Shown here: piece by piece, positions 10,132-19,061 of the stretch
Layout of the letters: every line of letters starts with the position of its first letter
How positions within the stretch are numbered: the stretch's first letter is position 1
Notes under the pieces: model-generated
The model's database searches: none
What the model saw: only the letters and a program-made list of their open reading frames with translations
Told to the model about the DNA's origin: nothing
Source: an uncultured Clostridium sp.
GTDB lineage: Bacteria > Bacillota > Clostridia > TANB77 > CAG-508
Direction: 5' to 3'
Assembly: GCA_947647595.1 (NCBI GenBank)
Contig: CANSKZ010000002.1
Span: forward strand, 62,001-126,000
Length of the DNA: 64,000 nucleotides
Translations under genes and position numbers: made by a program

Positions 10132-11247
10132 TTACTTTATAATTTGAATTAATTCATCATAAATTTTTTCTTCTACCTTACTAGGCGCAATCTTTGTAGC
10201 TAATTTTCCCATTTCTTGTAATTTGAATTTATCCTTAATCATATCCTTTATTTCCTTCGCCAATTTCTCACCAGTTAGCTCATTATTTAAGATAATTTTA
10301 GCTGCCCCTAAATTCTCCAAAACTCTCGCATTATCTTCTTGTCGGTTTGCCGATTTAGATGGTAGTGGTATAAAAATAGCTGGTTTTCCGCAAATTGCAA
10401 TTTCTGTTATTGTCATTGCTCCACTTCTACAAATGACTAAATCTGCTATATTAATCAATTCTTCCATATTATAAATATAAGGAACTGCTTTCACATTTTT
10501 GATATTTCCAATGGAAATATTCAATTTCTCAAAACTTTCTTTCACAATATCATATTGATTTCTACCCGTTGCCCAAATCATCTGATAATCTCGATTCAAA
10601 TTTGCCTTTATCAAGTCCACCGTTGCCTCATTAATTGCTTGTGCACCTTGACTTCCACCAAATACTAATACAATCGGTAAATCATCTTTTACTTTCAAAT
10701 CGGCTAAAATTTTCTTTTTATTTTCATTCGAAATCTCTAACTTTTTGATTTTGGTTGGATTTCCTGTAACAACAATCTTTTTTGCATTTTGAAGTCTTTG
10801 CTTAGCATCTTCAAAACCAACCAAAACACAATCCACATCTTTCGCAAACATCTTAACCGCTTTTCCCGGATAGGCATTACTTTCGTGCAATACTGTTGGT
10901 ATTTTTTTCGAAGTTGCAGCTGCAAAAACTGGACCACAAATATAACCACCTGTTCCAATAACAATATCTGGTTTAAAATCATCCATTATTTTTTTGACTT
11001 CCTTTGTACTTCGAATGGTTTTTAAAATATGCTTTAAATTTTGGATAGAAATTTCTTTTTTCAATCCATATGCTTCTATTCTCTTTAATTTAAAACCTGC
11101 ACGAGGAACTAAGTCATTCTCCAAACCACGATTTGTTCCGATAAAAATAATTTCGGAATCTGGCTCCTTTTCTCGTATTTTATTGGCAATGCTAATAGCA
11201 GGGTTAATATGTCCTGCTGTACCTGCTGCTGAAACGATAACTCTCAT
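10132..11247 (-). CDS. murG: UDP-GlcNAc:lipid I N-acetylglucosaminyltransferase MurG
   Basis: Adds GlcNAc to lipid I to form lipid II on the inner face of the membrane. 371 residues from the ATG at 11247 (MRVIVSAAGTAGHINPAISI, with an AAAGGAA ribosome site); an upstream extension in frame lacks conserved sequence. Family motifs are GTAGHINPA near the N-terminus, VVTGNPTK mid-protein, LVFGGSQGAQAIN, and ICRSGAMTITEIAICGKP in the donor-binding domain. It follows ftsW by a few tens of bases. No in-frame CGG. Confidence 0.97.
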   Translation of the reverse strand: MRVIVSAAGTAGHINPAISIANKIREKEPDSEIIFIGTNRGLENDLVPRAGFKLKRIEAYGLKKEISIQNLKHILKTIRSTKEVKKIMDDFKPDIVIGTGGYICGPVFAAATSKKIPTVLHESNAYPGKAVKMFAKDVDCVLVGFEDAKQRLQNAKKIVVTGNPTKIKKLEISNENKKKILADLKVKDDLPIVLVFGGSQGAQAINEATVDLIKANLNRDYQMIWATGRNQYDIVKESFEKLNISIGNIKNVKAVPYIYNMEELINIADLVICRSGAMTITEIAICGKPAIFIPLPSKSANRQEDNARVLENLGAAKIILNNELTGEKLAKEIKDMIKDKFKLQEMGKLATKIAPSKVEEKIYDELIQIIK

Positions 11248-11289
11248 TTTATAATTCCTTTCTAAAATGTCTTGCATTTCAATCAAGTT

Positions 11290-12457
11290 TTATTTCGCCG
11301 TTCTTGAAATATTAAGTAGAATTCCAACTGCCATCAAATTTGCTATTAAAGAAGTGCCACCATAACTAAAGAACGGTAAGGGCATTCCTGTAACTGGAAT
11401 CGTTCCTGTGACAACTGCAATATTAATCATTGCTTGAAGTCCTAACATGGTTACAATTCCAATTGCAATTAAACAACCAAAATTGTCTTTGGCTTTCATA
11501 GATATCACAACGCCTCTCCAAACAAAAACTGTAAATAATAATATAACCACAACACAACCAATAAATCCCAACTCTTCTGCTAAAACAGAAAAAATAAAAT
11601 CATTATGTGGTTCTGGCAAATATAAATATTTTTGCTTACTATTCCCTAATCCTACTCCAAATAATCCTCCTGAGCCAATGGCATATAAACTTTGAATAAT
11701 TTGCCACCCATCTCCTGTTGGGTCTGAAAATGGATCTAACCATGTTTGAATTCTAGAACTTCTAAAATCAGTACCTAATGTTAAGCCACCATTTTTAAGC
11801 ATCATTGCGCCAGCACCAGCAAGTGCTCCAAACAATCCTGTTAATAAAAAGTGAGAAATTTTTGTCCCTGCTACAAACATCTGCACAACCGTTATCACAG
11901 CAATAATAAACGTAGCACTAAAATGATTTTGTAAAACAAAAATTGCTCCCACAATCGGCCCCATAAATACTAATGGATAAATAAATCCATATTTATATGT
12001 TTTCATTTTTCCATGTTCTTTGACATCTGACAAGATAGAAGCAAAAAACAAAATAAATCCAATTTTAGCAAATTCCGATGGTTGAAAATTAAATCCCGCA
12101 ATTCGAATCCAACGTTTAGCACCGACCAGCTTCCATTCCTACAAATCCAACCAAAACTAACAGTACAATAAAAACAATATAAATAATCCATTTCAACTTT
12201 CGAAAAATATGATAATCTACTTTAGAACACGCCATCATCGCCACTAATCCTATAACTGCTGAAATAGCTTGCTTTCTTATGTACGAATAACTATCATCTG
12301 TTTCTGATAAGGCAGAAGGTGCACTCGCAGATAGCACCATAATTAGACCAAATGCAACTAAAATCATAACCGTAATCCAGATGATATAATCGACTGAGCC
12401 TTTTGTAAAAAGTTGAAACTTTTTCTTTTTTCCTGTTTGTGTTTTCTTTTTCGCCAT
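11290..12457 (-). CDS. ftsW: lipid II polymerase FtsW/RodA family, read through a +1 CGG shift
   Basis: SEDS-family peptidoglycan glycosyltransferase with about ten membrane helices. The first 111 residues (basic start MAKKKTQTGKKKKFQ, then helices with SASAPSAL and YIRKQAISAVIG) run to CGG TGC TAA at codon 112 (plus 12122-12124). Read in 0 frame the protein stops there. Skipping the C gives EAGGAKRWIRIAGFNFQPSE, the invariant GAKRWI...QPSE motif of SEDS proteins, and continues to GTIPVTGMPLPFFSYGGTS, the second signature. The joined protein is 388 residues, normal length. Its place between mraY and murG supports FtsW rather than RodA. An essential gene, so the shift must be efficient. Confidence 0.93.
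12122..12124 (-). other. CGG +1 shift site in ftsW
   Basis: Coding strand GCT GGT CGG TGC TAA; skipping C gives A G Gly(GGT) A K R W. Confidence 0.88.
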
Positions 12458-12487
12458 TTATCTCAAAAGTCCTTTCTTGACAAATTT

Positions 12488-13460
12488 TTATATCGCCAAT
12501 ATTCCAATCACTGAAAATACTAAAGTAACAAGAGAAAATACACCGACCACTCTATTTTCTCTCCACCCAATCAATTCAAAATGATGATGCAAAGGCGACA
12601 TTCTAAATAGCCTTTTCCCTGTTCTTCTAAAATACATAACCTGTAAAATAACCGACAATGTTTCTAACACAGGAATCACTGCAATAAGAATTAAAAAAAC
12701 TGGAATTCTCAAATAAATTGTCATGCTAGAAATCACACCTCCGAAGTAATAACGAACCAGTATCTCCCATCATCACTTTGGCTTTATGAAAATTATAAAC
12801 CAAAAATCCTAAGCAACTTCCAATCACAATACTTCCAAAAATTGAAATTTCGCTATTTCCAAGCCTTATGGCTAAAATCGAAATCGCGGTTATCATAATA
12901 GCTGAAATGCTAGCAGCCAAACCGTCAATTCCATCTGTCAAATTCACTGCATTAGTTGCACTCAACATCACAAAAATTGTAAACGGAATAAAAATCCAGT
13001 TTGGAAGCACCAGTGAAAAATCGGTAAACGGAAATAAAATTTCTGTTCCAATCGTTGTATATTGCATTAAAAGAATCGTATAAATCGTAGAAACAATCAA
13101 TAAACCTAACATTTTTAATTTAGGATTCAGTCCTTCTGTATTATGCAAAACAACTTTCTTGAAATCATCCACAAATCCTACAATCCCAAAACCTAAACTT
13201 GCAATCGAAATCAATAAAATCGGCTTGACAAATTCCTTATCAGGATTTAATAAACACGCTATTGCTGTAAAAACAAGAATGGTTATCATCATCATGATGC
13301 CTCCCATCGTTGGTGTTCCTTGTTTTTTCAAATGAGAACGTGGGCCATCTTCTCGTTCACTTTGCCCAATTTTTAATTTTTTTAAGATGGGGATAACTAA
13401 CTTTCCCAAAATCGCTGTAAATACAAATGATAAAATTAAATATATGATTTGTACACTCAT
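12488..13460 (-). CDS. mraY: phospho-MurNAc-pentapeptide translocase MraY, read through a +1 CGG shift
   Basis: Integral membrane enzyme that makes lipid I from UDP-MurNAc-pentapeptide and undecaprenyl phosphate. The first 239 residues carry [21 protein letters not shown], the [11 protein letters not shown]sp motif and [15 protein letters not shown] is codon 240 (plus 12741-12743); straight reading gives RRCDF and a stop. Skipping C gives [20 protein letters not shown], the MraY consensus, and then [16 protein letters not shown], the conserved HHH motif. The joined product is 323 residues, the family length. The gene is essential and single in the window, between murE and ftsW. Confidence 0.95.
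12741..12743 (-). other. CGG +1 shift site in mraY
   Basis: Coding strand TTA CTT CGG AGG TGT; skipping C gives L L Gly(GGA) G V I S S. Confidence 0.9.
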
Positions 13461-13468
13461 AAAATCTC

Positions 13469-14938
13469 CTATTTACTCTTTAATATTTCCTTCACAATTT
13501 TACGTTCATCAAATTCGTGTTTCACACCATTTATTTCTTGATATTTTTCATGCCCTTTACCCGCTAAAATAACAATATCTCGTTTTGTCGCCATTTTAAT
13601 CGCTTCTGCAATTGCCTCTTTTCGGTCCACCACAATTTTGTAATTTCCCTTTGTTTTTGCAATTCCTTCTTCAATATCTTGAATAATGTCTTCTGGTTTT
13701 TCTGTTCTTGGATTATCGGTTGTGACAATTGAAAAATCAGCTAATCTTCCAGCCACTTCTCCCATTTCTGGTCGTTTCGTTTTATCACGGTCACCACCAC
13801 AACCAAACACACAAATGATTCGTCCCATTGTATAAGCTTTTATCGATGTCAATACATTTTCTAAACTCTCGGCTGTATGCGCATAATCAATCATAATCGT
13901 CAATTCTTGTTCATTTGGAATCAATTCATTTCTGCCTGGTATGACAATTTCAAGCAATCCTTCTTTGATTTTTTCAGCGTCAACGCCAATCGAAACCGCA
14001 ACTGAAATTGCTGCTAAAGCATTATATACACTATATCTTCCCGGAATATTTACTTTAACTCTCTCATTTTTTTGCCCTAACTTCACTTTAAAATCAACAC
14101 TGGCATTAGTAATTGTAATATCTTTTGCAATTAAATTCGAACCATTATCCACCGAATACGTTTTAATATCGCAATTTTTTGCATAATACATTAATCTCTC
14201 GCATTTGAAATCATCGCTATTGGCAAATCCTTTTGGACACATTTGGAATAATTTTAATTTCGAATTAAAATAATCCTCCATATCACTATGTTCTTTCAGA
14301 CTAATATGGTCTTTCGAAAAATTCGTAAATACCGCCATATCAAAATCAGAGCCATCTACCCTATGCAATTTCAAGCTTTGTGAAGAAACTTCCATCACAA
14401 CATACTCTACTTTTTCCTTTGCCATTTGATAAAATAACTTTTGCAATTCCAAACTTTCTGGCGTTGTTCGATTACTCTCCGAAATTTGGTCTTCGCCAAT
14501 ATAATTTGCAATCGTTCCAATCAATCCTACTTTATGCCCTGCTTTTTCTAAAATCGATTTAATCATATAGGTTGTTGTTGTTTTTCCCTTTGTTCCTGTC
14601 ACCCCAATTAATTTAAAATAACGAGAAGGATGATGGTAAAAATTACAAGCCACTTTTGCCAAATCAACTCTTGTATCTGCACTCAAAATAACTGTCATAT
14701 CTTTTGGCAGTTTAATGGATTTTAAGTCTGCTGATATATCCAACATCAACGCCACTGCTCCATTTTTGATGGCTTCTTCTACAAATTGATGTCCATCAAA
14801 ATCAAATCCTTTTATCGCAACAAATAGCGAACCTGATTTTACTTTCTGAGAATTATTTTCAACAGAACTAATTTCTAATTCTTGGTCACCTCTTATTTTA
14901 AAATTTTCTATTCCTGCTAATAAATCCTTTAATTTCAT
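13469..14938 (-). CDS. murE: UDP-MurNAc-tripeptide synthetase MurE (meso-DAP type)
   Basis: Adds the third amino acid to the UDP-MurNAc-dipeptide. 489 residues: N-terminal UDP-binding domain, central ATPase domain with IGVTGTKGKTTTTYMI (about residue 110) and EVSSQSLKLHRVDG, and a C-terminal domain with TTDNPRTEKPEDI. DNPR marks the meso-diaminopimelate-adding form, which fits DapF and the M14 endopeptidase in this window. It starts the murE-mraY-ftsW-murG cluster; murF and murD, usually interleaved here, are absent. No in-frame CGG. Confidence 0.96.
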   Translation of the reverse strand: MKLKDLLAGIENFKIRGDQELEISSVENNSQKVKSGSLFVAIKGFDFDGHQFVEEAIKNGAVALMLDISADLKSIKLPKDMTVILSADTRVDLAKVACNFYHHPSRYFKLIGVTGTKGKTTTTYMIKSILEKAGHKVGLIGTIANYIGEDQISESNRTTPESLELQKLFYQMAKEKVEYVVMEVSSQSLKLHRVDGSDFDMAVFTNFSKDHISLKEHSDMEDYFNSKLKLFQMCPKGFANSDDFKCERLMYYAKNCDIKTYSVDNGSNLIAKDITITNASVDFKVKLGQKNERVKVNIPGRYSVYNALAAISVAVSIGVDAEKIKEGLLEIVIPGRNELIPNEQELTIMIDYAHTAESLENVLTSIKAYTMGRIICVFGCGGDRDKTKRPEMGEVAGRLADFSIVTTDNPRTEKPEDIIQDIEEGIAKTKGNYKIVVDRKEAIAEAIKMATKRDIVILAGKGHEKYQEINGVKHEFDERKIVKEILKSK

Positions 14939-15093
14939 TGATTTATCAATCCTTTCTACTATAAAGGCACAACGCCTGTTTTTTAATCATTTTGATTATT
15001 ATATATCATAAATTCATTTTTGTATAGCAAAATATAATTTTTTTCCATGTTTTATTTAATCATATTATATTTTGTTTCTATTTATGATGAAAA

Positions 15094-17354
15094 TTACACT
15101 AAATTTCCATTTGTATAATTTTCTCCTGAAAATCTTTTTCCCATTTTTACGGTAGAAATTATGTTTTCGATTTCTTCTTGCGTTTCTTCTAAAATATCGA
15201 TTCTTACAAAATCTACCTCTATTTTATCATAATAATTTGACAAAATTTTCGAATTATAAATTCTTGTATGACAATTCACACAATCTGCGACAACTGGAAA
15301 TTTAAAATCTTTTCTATCCTTTAATTCATAATTTCCTTGTCTACAAATTTGATGACAATTTTCATTTTTCCCAATCGGACAATATTTCGAAGTCATCAAA
15401 CAAACTCTGCCATATACAACTAATTCTTTTTCTAGGCAACTCGAAAATTCATTCATCTGCTTTTTGTCAAGCTCTGGCGATAACGTAAATCGCTCTATTT
15501 CTAAATCTTTCAATACTTTTTCTGACACTTGATTCGTAATATTTAACGTAGCATCTCCCACTATTTTTTTGGTTATTCCCCATTTTTTCAAAAATTCCAC
15601 TTGTGATAAATGGGAAATCATCACACCTTTAACATTCTTAAATACAGCTAAATTTCTCGAAATCAATTTTTCATAATTTTCATCAATAATATTCGGCAAA
15701 ACCGCAATACAATCTCTCATCTGCTTTTGGTCAATCAAATCTTGAAATGGAACATAAATCTCATGATAATTCAAGCTTTCATAATCTATTTTATCATCAT
15801 ATTTTTGCAAATATAAATTAACTTTTGGCTTTGTTTCCTTTTTTTCGCCTTTTGTTTCCAATTCAAAGCAAATCTCTGTATCATATTTTCGTTGAATGCT
15901 TTGTTCCAAAGCCATTTCAAATTTTTCAATCGCCTCTCTTCTAAGTTGATTAATTTTACTAATTGGTAATTTTAGATTTTCAACTTGAAAATTAATTTCT
16001 TTTATGTTAAAAATCGTATTTCCTGTTTTTTGTATTTGACATAAAATTCTGTTTTTGTCAAGCTCATTTACATCTGTTTTTTCATATTTTATAGATGATT
16101 CTACGCGAATAGCATCATTGTATAGCTCCAGACATATATTTTCACCGATTTTGATATATTTTACAAGAAATATCTGTCTTTTTTATCTCTTTTTTATGGT
16201 TTTCCCATTGTTTTTTATTCAGCGAATTGCTAACAATTCGATAAACTTTATCTTGCATTTTAACCTGTTTTATATTTTTAATTTCACCGCACTGTATTTT
16301 GGTTGATGATTTGTGAAACATAGGAAGTATCATCCGCAATACAAATGACATCTCCCATTTGAATTTCTTCTGCTAAATCAAGTGTGACTTGTTTACGTTT
16401 TGGTTGAATCGCTTTCACACGCCCAATATAGACACCCAAATGATTTGGTTTTTCTGAAAAAACGATATTTTTTCGATTCTCAAAATACCCTGTTCCCATT
16501 CCACCTCGATTGTAAATTTGTAGAATCTGTTTCAAATCCTCTTCTTCTACTTTGTATGGCTTGGTGTTATCTTTTGCCAAATCTATATATTTTCGGTACA
16601 TTTTCGTTACGATAGACACGTATTCATACGATTTTTTTCTGCCTTCGATTTTTAAACTATCCACGCCACATTTTATTAATTCTGGCAAAATTTGCAAAGT
16701 ACAAATATCTCGTGGACTGAGTAAATAACCATTATCAATAGTATTTCCATTTTTTAGTAAATTATAAGGCAATCTACATGGGCCCGCACATAAGCCACGA
16801 TTTCCGCTTCTTTTACCAACCATACTGCTAAACAAGCATTGTCCTGAATACGAAACACACAAAGCTCCATGCCCAAAACACTCTAATTCCATCGATGTAT
16901 TTTTTCGAATTTGTGCGATTTCTTGTAATGATAATTCTCTTGCTAGCACAACTCTTTTAAAGCCCAATTGTTCCATTAATTTCACACCATGCAAATTCGA
17001 AATTGTCATTTGTGTGCTACTATGTATTGGTAAATCTGGAAAATGTTTAATAAGCAGATAAGCTAATCCAATATCTTGAACAATAATACTGGAAATTCCA
17101 CTTTCATAAGCAAACTTTGCAAGATTTAGTGCTTCTTGAATTTCATAGTTGAACAATAATGTATTTAGTGTTAAATGAACATCTACTCCTCTTTTTCTAG
17201 CATAAAGAATTGCGCTTTTTAATTCTTCTGGCGTGAAATTTTGTGCATTAACTCTCGCATTAAAATTACTAGCCCCTAAATATACCGCATCTGCTCCATT
17301 TTGTATGGCTGCTATTAAATTATCAAAATTGCCAACTGGCGATAATAGTTCCAT
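15094..17354 (-). CDS. U32-family peptidase, read through two +1 CGG shifts
   Basis: U32 proteins are collagenase-like, and relatives act in tRNA hydroxylation or peptide processing. The first segment starts MELLSPVGNFDNLIAAIQNG and has the family motifs ELECFGHGALCVSYSGQC and GNRGLCAGPCRLPY. It reaches CGG TGA at codon 356 (plus 16287). Skipping C continues TVGEIKNIKQVKMQDKVYR to a second CGG TGA 47 codons on (plus 16145). Skipping again gives QNGENICLELYNDAI and on through a segment with Cys-rich LMTSKYCPIGKNENCHQIC. The joined protein is 752 residues, typical for the long U32 form. The downstream third is not a separate gene: it has no start signal of its own. Confidence 0.88.
16145..16147 (-). 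other. second CGG +1 shift site in the U32 gene
   Basis: Coding strand CAA AAT CGG TGA; skipping C gives Q N Gly(GGT) E N I. Confidence 0.85.
16287..16289 (-). other. first CGG +1 shift site in the U32 gene
   Basis: Coding strand ACA GTG CGG TGA; skipping C gives T V Gly(GGT) E I K. Confidence 0.87.
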
Positions 17355-17379
17355 TTTATTTCTCCGTTTGTTTTTTCCT

Positions 17380-17408
17380 ATTGTATACTATATTGGTGAT
17401 TTTTTCAA
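17380..17408 (-). promoter_or_regulatory. promoter just upstream of the U32 gene
   Basis: TTGAAA (17403-17408), 17 bp, TACAAT (17380-17385) on the minus strand; the U32 ATG is at 17354. Confidence 0.55.
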
Positions 17409-17450
17409 GAGAAATGAAAGGAAGTAATAATAATTAAGTAATTCCTTCAT
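17388..17450 (-). CDS. possible 20-codon small ORF in the U32 leader
   Basis: Starts MKELLNYYYFLSF and ends KKSPI, a short hydrophobic peptide with a Lys pair near the end. An unusually strong ribosome site (AGGAAGGAGG, minus strand of 17462-17471) lies about 11 bp before the ATG and directly after a hairpin-rich element. It could be a leader peptide or small membrane peptide; it could also be chance. Confidence 0.3.
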   Translation of the reverse strand: MKELLNYYYFLSFLLKKSPI

Positions 17451-17473
17451 TAAAGAAACAACCTCCTTCCTGC

Positions 17474-17527
17474 CACTTAGCAAGTCGGCTTTCTTAGCAT
17501 AAAACATTCGTATTTATTTGCCAAGTG
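17474..17527 (-). ncRNA. candidate structured RNA leader
   Basis: On the minus strand CACTTGGCAA (17518-17527) pairs with TTGCTAAGTG (17474-17483). The closed region holds two small hairpins (ATAAA/TTTAT and GCT/AGC), giving a three-way junction that ends next to the AGGAAGGAGG ribosome site. I cannot assign it to a known riboswitch class. Confidence 0.35.
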
Positions 17528-17559
17528 AAATTTAGTAACTATCCATATTCTATCAACAA

Positions 17560-17588
17560 TTGACAATTTATGTAAAATAGTATATACT
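17560..17588 (+). promoter_or_regulatory. promoter of the 17628 gene
   Basis: TTGACA (17560-17565), 17 bp, TATACT (17583-17588), followed by an AAAGGAGGAA ribosome site. Confidence 0.75.
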
Positions 17589-17627
17589 ATTAATAATTAA
17601 AAATTATATTTAAAGGAGGAATGGCAA

Positions 17628-18419
17628 ATGTTTAGAATAAACAAAGCCATAAGTTTTAAAAAAGGAATATTCTTTTATTCCAACCATATACCAGAATTTG
17701 GTGTATACAGTCATTTAGAAAATGGAGAAATTAAGGTAGAACGGCGTCCATTTCCAGTAGAACTTCTCTATGCTGAAAATGTCTTATTTCTCAGCAAAAG
17801 AAAAATCAAAACAATATCAGCAATTTTAGTTTTACTAGCTTTGGTCCTAAATGTTCTGTTTTATCGCTTTGTTCCTAATATTGGCATAGCAACATTTGGT
17901 TTTCTTACAACTAATTACGAATTTTTCTTTGCTCTATGTCATCTCTTTTTTGATGCTCATATCAATAAAAATACTGACAATAGAGCGCCCCGTTTTCACG
18001 CGGCAGAGCACATAATCGTTAATTATTACAACAAATTTAATGAGGCGCCAGAAAATATGAGTAAACTAAATTATAATTTAATGTTTGATGTCCATTGTGG
18101 ATATTATAAGGATATCGGCGAAATTCTTTTTTACTTAACTTATCTGATACCTTTTACATTTTTACGCGCAAAAACTTTCACCTTATTTTTCATCATTGCT
18201 CTTTCGTTTTTGACGTTTTCTGGCTTTCTAACTTACTTTTTGCATAAATTCAATTTGCTAAAATATCTTGAGATTATTTATCTGAAAAAACCAACATCGG
18301 TTGAGCTGGAAGTTGCAAAAAAGGGCTTGGAAGCATGGATTAAAATGGAAAAGGAATTCGAAGAATCTGGCTATCTGGATTTTTCTCATGCTATTTGTAT
18401 TGAAATCGTTGTGCAGTAA
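17628..18419 (+). CDS. membrane protein related to DUF1385 (YqhQ-like)
   Basis: 263 residues with a soluble N-terminus, a hydrophobic pair of helices (about 65-110), the segment PRFHAAEHIIVNYYNKFNEA, which resembles the GAEH motif of DUF1385 membrane proteins, and two further helices. Function unknown. It has its own promoter and terminator. One CGG lies in frame at 17742 (KVERRPFPVE); reading it as a shift would stop the protein after five residues, while the 0 frame continues to a normal end. It is therefore an exception to the CGG rule, with CGG followed by C rather than A or T. Confidence 0.6.
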   Translation: MFRINKAISFKKGIFFYSNHIPEFGVYSHLENGEIKVERRPFPVELLYAENVLFLSKRKIKTISAILVLLALVLNVLFYRFVPNIGIATFGFLTTNYEFFFALCHLFFDAHINKNTDNRAPRFHAAEHIIVNYYNKFNEAPENMSKLNYNLMFDVHCGYYKDIGEILFYLTYLIPFTFLRAKTFTLFFIIALSFLTFSGFLTYFLHKFNLLKYLEIIYLKKPTSVELEVAKKGLEAWIKMEKEFEESGYLDFSHAICIEIVVQ

Positions 18420-18435
18420 TGCACAGCGATTTTTT
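18404..18435 (+). terminator. terminator overlapping the 17628 stop codon
   Basis: AATCGTTGTGCA / TGCACAGCGATT stem with the TAA stop in the loop, followed by a T run. Confidence 0.85.
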
Positions 18436-18447
18436 CTATGATTTTCA

Positions 18448-18476
18448 TTGTCAAACAGTACATTTTGTGATATAAT
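18448..18476 (+). promoter_or_regulatory. promoter of the 18510 gene
   Basis: TTGTCA (18448-18453), 17 bp, TATAAT (18471-18476), then AGGAG before the ATG. Confidence 0.7.
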
Positions 18477-18509
18477 TAAATTAGAAAATAAATTTTAGGA
18501 GAAAAAAGC

Positions 18510-19028
18510 ATGTTAGAATTAATCATTTTTGGATTTATTATTTATACGATTTTTAAAAAATACAACAATCATTCTCAAATAAAACTCATTTCGGCTTTAC
18601 GTAATCAGGGATTTAGTAATATAACAATCATTCAGCAAAATCAAACAAACTGTTTAATAAAAGCAATTTTACATGGTGATAATTATTTGTTTAATATCAT
18701 TAAAGATAACTCTACTATATCACATGTTACCATTAATTCATTAGTCGAATATGCTAGTAAGAATCATTATCATAACACCGTTTTGGTACCTGGAAATTCA
18801 GTTATTTCAGATATGGCAAAAAAAACCATTTCCAAATATTCTATTGAAATTTGGAATTCAGCAAAAATCAATGAGTTTGCCAAATCAAATCAGATTTCAT
18901 CCATTATTAAAACTACACCAACTCAAGATACTTGTCAAATTGAAGAATCCAATGACCCCATCCAGAATGGAGCAAAAGCCAATACCATTTTTGGAAATCT
19001 ATTCCATTCTAAAATCGATAAATTATAA
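18510..19028 (+). CDS. uncharacterised 172-aa protein with an N-terminal membrane anchor
   Basis: One hydrophobic helix (MLELIIFGFIIYTIFKK) followed by a soluble domain. The pattern SLVEYASKNHYHNTVLVPGN ... KYSIEIWNSAKINEFAK loosely resembles membrane-anchored restriction-endonuclease-like (Mrr) folds, but catalytic residues cannot be assigned. It has its own promoter and converges on pyrB across a shared terminator. No in-frame CGG. Confidence 0.55.
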   Translation: MLELIIFGFIIYTIFKKYNNHSQIKLISALRNQGFSNITIIQQNQTNCLIKAILHGDNYLFNIIKDNSTISHVTINSLVEYASKNHYHNTVLVPGNSVISDMAKKTISKYSIEIWNSAKINEFAKSNQISSIIKTTPTQDTCQIEESNDPIQNGAKANTIFGNLFHSKIDKL

Positions 19029-19031
19029 ACA

Positions 19032-19058
19032 AACAGCGAAAGTTGAACTTTCGCTGTT
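19032..19058. terminator. bidirectional terminator between the 18510 gene and pyrB
   Basis: AACAGCGAAAGT / ACTTTCGCTGTT perfect stem with a 3-base loop, lying between two converging genes. Confidence 0.85.
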
Positions 19059-19061
19059 CTA

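Noticed and set aside
16142..16351. Separate 69-residue gene
   Set aside because: It is the middle segment of the U32 gene between two CGG shifts and has no start signal.
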